From Candidatus Aminicenantota bacterium (GTDB lineage Bacteria; Acidobacteriota; Aminicenantia; Aminicenantales; UBA8522), in the NCBI GenBank assembly GCA_003524335.1, contig DQHV01000237.1, positions 14,354 through 20,386 on the forward strand: a stretch of 6,033 bases of DNA. The letters run 5' to 3'. Position 1 is the first letter of the stretch. Each line of letters opens with the position of its first letter. The notes beneath the pieces were generated by a model. That model saw nothing but the letters and a program-made list of their open reading frames with translations, was not told the origin of the DNA and did not search any database. This document shows positions 1-5,487 of the stretch, one piece after another. The position numbers and the translations under genes are program-made.

Positions 1-1423
1 GGGCGAGGCCCGGATGATCCTGGACCTGACCCGGGCGAAAAATTGGGATGAGATCGTGTCCATTGTCGCGGAGGCGGCCCGGAATGCCAAGCCCGGCGAA
101 TGGATCAGGGGAAGAGGCTGGCACCAGGAGAAATGGGACAAAACACCCGAGCCCAATGTAGACGGGCTGCCTTTTCATGATGCTCTGAGCAGGATGACTT
201 CCGAAAACCCCGTTCTGCTCGAACATGCCAGCGGTCATTCCTGCCTGGCCAACGCCAAAGCCATGGAGCTCGGCGGCATCACCAAGACGACTCCCGACCC
301 GGCCGGCGGGGAGATCGTCCGCGACGCCCGGGGAAATCCGATCGGCGCCTTCCGGGAAACCGCCCAGGGTCTGATCGGGCGCTCGCTGTATGGCTCTGAG
401 CTGAAGAAGACGGAGGCCGAGAGAGTCGAAGAGGAACGGAAGGCCATTGCACTGGCTGTGCAGGAGTGCCTGTCCAAGGGCATCACCAGCCTCCATGATG
501 CCGGAGCTTCATTTGCGACCATCGACATCTACAGGGAACTGGCCGAGCAGGGGAAGCTCGGAGTCCGGATCTATGCCATGATCAGCGCCGGGAACACCGA
601 GCTGCAGCAGAGTCTTGCCCGGTACCGGATTATCGGCGCCGGCCAGAACCATCTGACCGTGCGGACCATCAAGCGCTTCATAGACGGCGCATTGGGCGCC
701 CACGGTGCTTGGCTTTTGGAACCTTACGCCGACCTGCCGGCTTCCGCCGGTCTCAACACGATGGCGATCGATACATTGAAGGAAACCGCCCGCCTGGCCA
801 TAGAAAACGGCTTCCAGCTCTGCACCCATGCCATCGGCGACCGGGGCAATCGGGAAATCCTAAACATTTACGAAGAAGCCTTCGCCGCCCATCCGGAGCA
901 GAAAGACCTGCGCTGGCGGGTGGAACACGCGCAGCACCTCGCTCCGGCGGATATCCCCCGCTTCGGCCGTCTTGGCGTCATTGCGGCGATGCAGGGAGTT
1001 CACTGTATCTCGGACGGTCCTTGGGTCGTGAAGAAGATCGGAGAGAAGAGGGCCAAGGAAGGCGCATATGTCTGGCGCTCACTCATGGAGGGAGGAGCGA
1101 TCATCTGCAACGGCACGGATGCGCCGGTCGAGGACGTCGACCCGATCCCGTCGTTCTATGCCACCGTGACCAGAAAAATGAAGGACGGGACGATGTTCTT
1201 CCCGGAGCAGCGTCTGAGCCGGGATGAAGCGCTGCGCACCTACACCCTCAACGGCGCCTACGCCGCTTTTCAGGAGGACTTGCTGGGGTCGCTCAAACCC
1301 GGCAAACTGGCCGACATCACCGTTCTTTCCAAGGACATCATGACGGTAGCGGAGGAAGAGATTCCGGCGACAGAGGTCCGGCTGACGATCGTCGGCGGCC
1401 AGGTTCTTTACCAGAAAAACTGA
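1..1423 (+). CDS. Amidohydrolase family 3 (YtcJ-like) metal-dependent hydrolase, 5' partial
   Basis: Probable metal-dependent amidohydrolase of the Amidohydro_3/YtcJ type (the family that includes N-substituted formamide deformylase); the substrate cannot be read from sequence. The reading frame is open to the window edge, and the codons before the ATG at 14 read Gly-Glu-Ala-Arg, which continues the family pattern. That ATG is therefore internal, and the N-terminal part with the HxH metal ligands lies upstream. Numbering from the ATG at 14, visible family landmarks are GRGWHQEKW near residue 33, KRFIDGALGAHGAW (Lys220, Asp224), THAIGDRGN (His272, Asp276), RVEHAQH (His305, His308) and NGTDAPVEDVDP (Asp369, the usual last metal/catalytic Asp). 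The C-terminal GSLKPGKLADITVLSKD returns to the small beta-sandwich domain typical of the superfamily. About 473 residues are visible, against roughly 520-570 in full-length members. No signal peptide can be judged. The stop at 1421-1423 lies 22 bases before the PurF-like gene, suggesting co-transcription. Family assignment is strong; the specific reaction is unknown. Confidence 0.9.
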   Translation, partial: GEARMILDLTRAKNWDEIVSIVAEAARNAKPGEWIRGRGWHQEKWDKTPEPNVDGLPFHDALSRMTSENPVLLEHASGHSCLANAKAMELGGITKTTPDPAGGEIVRDARGNPIGAFRETAQGLIGRSLYGSELKKTEAERVEEERKAIALAVQECLSKGITSLHDAGASFATIDIYRELAEQGKLGVRIYAMISAGNTELQQSLARYRIIGAGQNHLTVRTIKRFIDGALGAHGAWLLEPYADLPASAGLNTMAIDTLKETARLAIENGFQLCTHAIGDRGNREILNIYEEAFAAHPEQKDLRWRVEHAQHLAPADIPRFGRLGVIAAMQGVHCISDGPWVVKKIGEKRAKEGAYVWRSLMEGGAIICNGTDAPVEDVDPIPSFYATVTRKMKDGTMFFPEQRLSRDEALRTYTLNGAYAAFQEDLLGSLKPGKLADITVLSKDIMTVAEEEIPATEVRLTIVGGQVLYQKN

Positions 1424-1433
1424 GGAAACCGGC

Positions 1434-1439
1434 GGAGGT
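1434..1439 (+). promoter_or_regulatory. Ribosome binding site of the PurF-like gene
   Basis: GGAGGT sits 6 bases before the ATG at 1446. It fixes that ATG as the start. This matters because the second residue is Gly, not the Cys expected in a PurF-type enzyme. The upstream in-frame codons back to 1425 encode no Cys, so a missed propeptide start does not explain the absence. Confidence 0.75.
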
Positions 1440-1445
1440 AAGAGG

Positions 1446-2852
1446 ATGGGCGGGTTTTTCGGCATCGCTTCCAAAGAGGACTGTATCGGCGATCTGTTTT
1501 ACGGGACAGACTATCACTCGCATCTCGGGACCAAGAGGGGAGGGCTGGCGGTTTGCGGGCCGGGGGGTTTCGTGCGGGTCATCCACAGCATCGAGAACGA
1601 CCAGTTCCGCTCGAAGTTCGACGACGATATCGCGGGTATGAGCGGGAGAACCGGGATCGGCGTCATCAGCGATACCGACGACCAGCCGCTGCTCATCCGC
1701 TCTCATTTGGGGAATTATGCCATCGTGACCGTAGGCGTCATCAAGAACAAGGAGGAGCTGGCCAAGCGCGCCTTCGAGACGCGGCTCCACTTTTCCGAAA
1801 TGAGCGGCGGCGAGATCAGCCCGACCGAGCTCATCGCCACCCTGATCAACCAGGAGGGGACATTCGAGGCGGGAATCGCCAGCGCCCTGGATGCGATCCA
1901 GGGCTCCTGCTCTCTTCTCCTGCTCACCGAGCGGGGGATCTATGCGGCCCGGGACAAATGGGGCCGGACGCCGGTCGTGGTCGCCCGCAAGGACGGAAGC
2001 ACGGCCGTCACCCTGGAGACATGCGCTTTTCCCAACCTCGGCTTCAGGACCGAGAAGTACCTGGGGCCCGGAGAGGTGGTCTTCCTCACAGCCGAAGGTT
2101 ACGAGCAGAAGACCCCGCCCCGTGATCGTCTGCAGATCTGCGCCTTCCTCTGGGTTTATTACGGCTATCCCGCCTCGGGCTACGAAGGCATAAACGTGGA
2201 GTGGGCCCGCAACCGCTGCGGCGCCTTCTTGGCCAGAAGGAACCCCATCGCCATCGATTTCGTCGCCGGCATCCCCGACAGCGGAATCGGCCACGGCCTG
2301 GGCTATGCCGCCGAGGCCCGAGTACCCTTCAAAAGACCGTTCGTCAAATACTCCCCGACCTGGGCGCGGAGCTTCATGCCCCAGAGCCAGATCCTGAGAG
2401 ACCTGGTGGCCCGGATGAAGCTCATTCCCATCCAAGAACTCATCGAGGGCAAGAAGTTCCTCTTCTGCGAGGACTCGATCGTCCGCGGAACTCAACTCAA
2501 GGACACGATCCAACGGCTGTACGATGTCGGGGCCCTGGAGGTCCATATGCGGCCGGCCTGTCCGCCGCTCGTCTATGCCTGCAAGTTCCTGAACTTCTCG
2601 ATCTCCCGCTCGGAGTTCGACCTGGCCGCCCGCCGGGCCATCCGGGAACTCGAAGGCGACCATCCCAGCGACCTGAGGCCTTACGCGGTCAACGCCACGG
2701 AGCAGTACAACGCCATGGAAGAGAAGATCCGGCGGCGGCTTAACTTGACGACCCTCAAGTATCAGCGCCTGGAGGACCTCGTCGAGGCTATCAGCCTCCC
2801 CAAGGAGAGACTCTGCACCTACTGCTGGGACGGCTCCGAGCCCGCCGAATAG
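1446..2852 (+). CDS. PurF-like amidophosphoribosyltransferase paralog lacking the glutaminase nucleophile
   Basis: 468 residues with the two-domain plan of PurF: an N-terminal Ntn glutaminase-like domain (about 1-230) and a C-terminal type I phosphoribosyltransferase domain (about 240-460). True PurF converts PRPP and glutamine to 5-phosphoribosylamine in the first step of purine synthesis. The N-terminus reads MGGFFGIASK, where PurF has MCGI(V/F)GI, so catalytic Cys1 is Gly. By eye alignment, the glutamine-binding Arg (GHVRYST) is Ser75 and the Asn of HNG is Val96. The PRT half looks functional: IPDSGIGHG (277-284), VKYSPTWARSFM (300-311) and the PRPP loop EDSIVRGT (342-349), where the usual first Asp is Glu342. 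Cys232, Cys379, Cys457 and Cys460 (CTYCWDG) match the four 4Fe-4S ligands of Bacillus subtilis PurF. Likely roles are an ammonia-dependent PurF, a phosphoribosyl transfer onto another amine, or a regulatory paralog; the sequence does not decide. I withhold the purF symbol for this reason. Confidence 0.88.
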   Translation: MGGFFGIASKEDCIGDLFYGTDYHSHLGTKRGGLAVCGPGGFVRVIHSIENDQFRSKFDDDIAGMSGRTGIGVISDTDDQPLLIRSHLGNYAIVTVGVIKNKEELAKRAFETRLHFSEMSGGEISPTELIATLINQEGTFEAGIASALDAIQGSCSLLLLTERGIYAARDKWGRTPVVVARKDGSTAVTLETCAFPNLGFRTEKYLGPGEVVFLTAEGYEQKTPPRDRLQICAFLWVYYGYPASGYEGINVEWARNRCGAFLARRNPIAIDFVAGIPDSGIGHGLGYAAEARVPFKRPFVKYSPTWARSFMPQSQILRDLVARMKLIPIQELIEGKKFLFCEDSIVRGTQLKDTIQRLYDVGALEVHMRPACPPLVYACKFLNFSISRSEFDLAARRAIRELEGDHPSDLRPYAVNATEQYNAMEEKIRRRLNLTTLKYQRLEDLVEAISLPKERLCTYCWDGSEPAE

Positions 2853-2870
2853 GCCGGCCCGCCGTTTTTT

Positions 2871-2879
2871 TGTTATAAT
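2871..2879 (+). promoter_or_regulatory. Extended -10 promoter for the doxX-nuclease-reductase operon
   Basis: TGTTATAAT is a perfect TATAAT hexamer (2874-2879) preceded by the TGn extension of extended -10 promoters. No TTGACA-like -35 is visible about 17 bases upstream, where the sequence is GC-rich, but extended -10 promoters often do without one. It is 39 bases before the DoxX start codon, placing the predicted transcription start near 2886. It overlaps the last T of a T7 run (2865-2871). The sigma factor encoded at the right of the window keeps the residues that read these elements. Confidence 0.65.
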
Positions 2880-2887
2880 GGAAGCGG

Positions 2888-2909
2888 TTCTCGGATAGCG
2901 ATTCGAGGG
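2888..2909 (+). promoter_or_regulatory. 5' UTR hairpin overlapping the ribosome binding site of the DoxX gene
   Basis: Bases 2888-2896 can pair with 2901-2909 around a four-base loop (AGCG). This gives nine consecutive pairs: six Watson-Crick and three G-U. If transcription starts near 2886, the stem lies at the very 5' end of the mRNA. Its 3' arm takes in the first three bases of the Shine-Dalgarno stretch GGGAGGT (2907-2913), leaving part of the SD free. It could stabilise the 5' end or damp translation. It is seen by base pairing only; stability was not computed. Confidence 0.35.
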
Positions 2910-2918
2910 AGGTCCAAT

Positions 2919-3314
2919 ATGTCATTTGCATTTTTAATCGGCCGTATCGTCGTCGGCGCCTACTATCTCTATAACGGCGCCAATCATTTCCTGAAATTCT
3001 CGCAGCTCGCCGCCTACGCCAAGTCCAAGGGAGTCTCGGCTCCGGAAATCGCTGTCGCCGGCTCCGGCCTGCTGCTGCTTCTGGCCGGGGTCACGATCCT
3101 GCTTGGGTTCGAGCCCAGGATCGGGGTCGCCGCGCTGGTCCTTTTCTTTGTCCCCGTCACCTTCCTGATGCACAATTTTTGGGCCGTAGCGGCCGAACAG
3201 AAAATGATGGAGACCATCCAGTTCAGCAAGAACTTGGCCCTTCTGGGCTCCGCTTTGATGTTTTTAAAGATCCCGCGGCCCTGGCCGCTGAGCTGGGATC
3301 GAAAAAAGAAGTAA
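2919..3314 (+). CDS. DoxX family membrane protein
   Basis: 131-residue integral membrane protein of the DoxX family, a normal length for this four-helix family. Predicted membrane segments are about residues 3-22, 44-64, 68-88 and 102-118. Family-like features are RIVVGAYYLYNGANHF at the first helix, MHNFW at the end of the third, and QFSKNLALLGSAL entering the fourth. The tail is short and basic (DRKKK), probably cytoplasmic. DoxX proteins are linked to quinone or thiol redox functions: DoxD/DoxA form a thiosulfate:quinone oxidoreductase in Acidianus, and a mycobacterial DoxX joins a redox complex with SodA and SseA. Many members have no known role. The start is supported by GGAGGT (2908-2913) five bases upstream and an extended -10 promoter before that. 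It is first in an apparent operon with a nuclease and a thioredoxin-reductase-like protein; the latter is the more plausible functional partner. The family call is good; the activity is not determined. Confidence 0.85.
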   Translation: MSFAFLIGRIVVGAYYLYNGANHFLKFSQLAAYAKSKGVSAPEIAVAGSGLLLLLAGVTILLGFEPRIGVAALVLFFVPVTFLMHNFWAVAAEQKMMETIQFSKNLALLGSALMFLKIPRPWPLSWDRKKK

Positions 3315-3323
3315 CACGCCCGA

Positions 3324-4538
3324 ATGTCCACTTTTTCCATCTCCCGGATCGGGACCTACCGCGACTGCCCTCGGCAGTACAAGTTCGCCTACATCGAACG
3401 TCCTCAAGTCGAGTTCCGCGACACGGTCGAGGCCTTCCTCGGATCCCGGGTGCATGAGGCCCTCGAGAAGCTCTACCGGGACAAGAGACACGAAAAAGAG
3501 CTTTCCCTGGACGGACTCCTCGAAGACTTTAATAAGGCCTGGTCCGAGAACTGGGCCGAAAAGATTCTCATCGTCCGGAAGGACTACACGGCCGAAAATT
3601 ATCGCCTGATGGGAGAGCGTTTTCTCAGCGATTACTACCGCCGCTATGCGCCTTTCGAGGAGGGGAGGGTGATCGGACTCGAAACCAGGGAAACCGTTCC
3701 CCTTGACGATGAGGGAGTGTACCGGCTCCATGTCCGTATCGACCGGCTGGTCGATATGGGCGAGGGGCTGTATGAGGTTCACGACTACAAGACTTCCTCC
3801 GGGCTTCCCGGACAAGAAAAGCTGGACCAGGACGTCCAGCTCGCCGCTTACTCGCTCTGGGTGCGCCGCCGGTTCAAGGACTTCCGGCGGGTTCGCCTCG
3901 TCTGGCACTATCTGGCCTTCGACAAAGAGCTGGACTCCTGGAGGACAGACGAGGACCTGGAAAAGCTCAGGCGGGAGCTCCTGAAGCAGATACGGACGAT
4001 TGAGGAAACCACCGATTTTCCGCCCGTGGTATCTATCCTCTGCGAATGGTGCCTGTACCGGTCCCTGTGCCCGATGTGGCGGCACGAGGCCGAGACAGAG
4101 CGGCTTCCTGAGAATGAATACCTCAGTCAGCCGGCAGTCAAGCTTGTGGACGAGTATGTCCGGCAGAAAGCCGCCTTCGATGTCTTTCGGCGTGAAGCAG
4201 AGGAAAAGCTGGGGAAGTTGGAGCAGGCCCTAATCGCCTTATGCAGCCAAGAGCTTCAAAACGAGAAGGTATCGGTCGTCGTCGGCTCTGAGAACAGGGT
4301 GACAGTCAAAGAGGTCGAGCAGGTCAAGTGGCCGGCCAAGAGCACGGAAGGAAGGGATCGGCTGACCGCGGCCTTGAAAGACCTGGGTCTCTGGGACCGG
4401 GTCGCCGACCTGGACCCGCATGCCCTCACTCGGATCCTGAAAGACGAAACTGGACTTCCGTCCGGAGGGAGAGACATTTTGGAATCGTTCCTGGAAAAGG
4501 AAAAAACCTACCGGCTGACAGTCTCTAAGAAATCCTGA
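3324..4538 (+). CDS. PD-(D/E)XK nuclease, RecB/AddB/Cas4 type with Fe-S cluster signature
   Basis: 404 residues. The first 255 or so form a RecB-family exonuclease domain (PDDEXK_1-like). Motifs in order: SISRIGTYRDCPRQYKF with Cys15; GSRVHEALE with His44; RIDRL with Asp140; VHDYKTSS with Asp154 and Lys156; QLAAY with Gln172 and Tyr176. Then come Cys240, Cys243 and Cys249 in C-x2-C-x5-C-P. Cys15 plus this triplet is the arrangement that binds 4Fe-4S in AddB, Cas4 and related nucleases, and all catalytic residues are present. It probably cuts DNA in repair or recombination. No helicase motifs, cas1/cas2 genes or CRISPR repeats are nearby, so it is neither a full AddB nor clearly Cas4. Residues about 265-404 are an extension I do not recognise: a charged helical stretch, a short beta segment (KVSVVVGSENRVTV), then helices ending YRLTVSKK. 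The gene starts 9 bases after the DoxX stop without a clear SD, suggesting translational coupling. The start is supported because family members commonly begin just before this S-x-S-x-x-x-x-Y-x-x-C motif. Confidence 0.88.
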   Translation: MSTFSISRIGTYRDCPRQYKFAYIERPQVEFRDTVEAFLGSRVHEALEKLYRDKRHEKELSLDGLLEDFNKAWSENWAEKILIVRKDYTAENYRLMGERFLSDYYRRYAPFEEGRVIGLETRETVPLDDEGVYRLHVRIDRLVDMGEGLYEVHDYKTSSGLPGQEKLDQDVQLAAYSLWVRRRFKDFRRVRLVWHYLAFDKELDSWRTDEDLEKLRRELLKQIRTIEETTDFPPVVSILCEWCLYRSLCPMWRHEAETERLPENEYLSQPAVKLVDEYVRQKAAFDVFRREAEEKLGKLEQALIALCSQELQNEKVSVVVGSENRVTVKEVEQVKWPAKSTEGRDRLTAALKDLGLWDRVADLDPHALTRILKDETGLPSGGRDILESFLEKEKTYRLTVSKKS

Positions 4539-4543
4539 ATGTC

Positions 4544-4550
4544 GAGGAGG
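4544..4550 (+). promoter_or_regulatory. Ribosome binding site that sets the start of the reductase gene
   Basis: GAGGAGG lies downstream of the first in-frame ATG (4539) and just before ATGs at 4551 and 4554. The ATG at 4539, directly after the nuclease stop, has no good SD. The one at 4554 has GGAGG 3 bases upstream, or GAGG 6 bases upstream. Starting at 4554 puts the redox cysteines at 136 and 139, as in E. coli TrxB counted with its Met. I therefore prefer 4554 over 4539 or 4551. Confidence 0.55.
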
Positions 4551-4553
4551 ATG

Positions 4554-5474
4554 ATGAACTCAACAACCCGGAGCACAGAAATCCTTATCGTCGGGGGCGG
4601 CCCGGCGGGCTATACGGCCGGGATCTACGCCGCCAGGGCGGGCCGAAAGACCGCCATCCTGGAAGGGCGGGGGCGGTCGCGCCTCACCGTAGGCTACGCA
4701 CTGGAGAACTATCCCGGGTTTATTTCGATCGACAGCGTCGAGCTTCTCCGGACCTTCAGGGCTCAGGCTGAGCACTTCGGGGCCGTGCTCTTTCCGGAGG
4801 AGGCCATCGATTTCAACCTATCAGGCCCGACGAAATACGTGGTCTCTCGGGAACAACTGTATGAAGCCAAGGCCGTAGTCCTGGCCACCGGAAAACCCGT
4901 CCCTCGCGAACGCCTGATTCGGGGCGAAGAACGTTTTCTGGGTCAGGGAGTCAGCTATTGTGCGACTTGCGACGGCCCTCTCTATAAGGGTTTGACCGTC
5001 GCGGCCTACGGAGCGTCTGAGGAGGCAGCCGAGGAGGTCCTGGCCCTCCATGGGATGGGCTGCCATGTCCACTGGATTCCGGGCGAATCACATGATACCG
5101 AAGCGGCTTCCGCAAAGGCCAGGGAGGTCGAAGAAAAAGGAATTCCCGTCCATCGGAGGGCCCGGATTATCGAGGTGCGAGGCGAGCATGGAGTGGAGAA
5201 GCTGGCGATCGAAAAAGAGGGCCGCGAAGAAGAGCTTACAGTGGCGGCCCTGTTCGTCTTCCGGGAAAGCCTGACCTCGCCCCTTTTCCAGAAAGCCGGC
5301 CTGTCTCTCGATCACAGGCAGTGCCTGTCCGTCGACCGGTTTCAACGAACCAACATCGACGGAGTGTTTGCGGCCGGGGATATCACCTGCGGAGGGATGC
5401 AGGTGGTGACGGCCGCCGCGGAGGGCGCAGTCGCCGCCATGCAGGCGATTAACTACGTCCGCAGGCTAGCCTGA
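4554..5474 (+). CDS. Thioredoxin reductase-like FAD/disulfide oxidoreductase with atypical NADPH domain
   Basis: 306 residues from the preferred start (311 from the ATG at 4539), the normal length for low-molecular-weight thioredoxin reductase, which reduces the disulfide of thioredoxin through FAD and a CxxC pair. Visible parts: FAD-binding ILIVGGGPAGYTAGIYAARA (10-29), ENYPGF, ATGKP, redox centre SYCATCDG with Cys136 and Cys139, and C-terminal FAD motif GVFAAGDITCGGMQVVTAAAEGA. The middle domain differs from NADPH-dependent enzymes. The GGGxSA nucleotide motif reads AAYGASEEAAEE (150-161), with only Gly153 kept. The HRRxxxR motif that binds the 2'-phosphate of NADPH is replaced by WIPGESH. 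The flavin-contacting GGQ before ENYPGF is also missing. Loss of NADPH motifs is known in ferredoxin-dependent flavin thioredoxin reductases of clostridia and in some deep-branching relatives, so ferredoxin or another donor is plausible. No thioredoxin gene is in the window. It follows the nuclease by 15 bases (or directly if 4539 is used) and is last in the operon. Confidence 0.85.
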   Translation: MNSTTRSTEILIVGGGPAGYTAGIYAARAGRKTAILEGRGRSRLTVGYALENYPGFISIDSVELLRTFRAQAEHFGAVLFPEEAIDFNLSGPTKYVVSREQLYEAKAVVLATGKPVPRERLIRGEERFLGQGVSYCATCDGPLYKGLTVAAYGASEEAAEEVLALHGMGCHVHWIPGESHDTEAASAKAREVEEKGIPVHRRARIIEVRGEHGVEKLAIEKEGREEELTVAALFVFRESLTSPLFQKAGLSLDHRQCLSVDRFQRTNIDGVFAAGDITCGGMQVVTAAAEGAVAAMQAINYVRRLA

Positions 5475-5487
5475 AGACGGACGGTAA

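Noticed and set aside
14..16. ATG at 14 as the true start of the amidohydrolase
   Set aside because: The frame is open upstream to base 1, the preceding codons fit the family, no ribosome binding site can be seen, and the N-terminal HxH metal site would be missing.
1338..2663. Long open frame on the - strand (441 codons) antisense to the PurF-like gene
   Set aside because: It is opposite a clear PurF-family gene, and its translation has no recognisable domain and a composition typical of GC-rich antisense frames.
1446..2852. Ordinary glutamine-dependent purF
   Set aside because: Catalytic Cys1 is Gly and other glutamine-site residues are changed, so the standard name would mislead.
2831..2871. 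Possible intrinsic terminator after the PurF-like gene (GC-rich stretch plus T7)
   Set aside because: I could not build a continuous stem next to the T run. GGCT-CCG-AGCC lies too far upstream, and only four bases (2831-2834 with 2861-2864) pair near the T tract.
3264..4085. Open - strand frame (273 codons) opposite the nuclease gene
   Set aside because: It covers the catalytic part of a well-supported nuclease on the other strand and shows no domain; treated as a shadow frame.
3324..4538. Cas4 and a CRISPR adaptation module
   Set aside because: The cysteine cluster and RecB-like core resemble Cas4, but the protein is about twice the usual Cas4 length, and no cas1, cas2 or repeat array is present.
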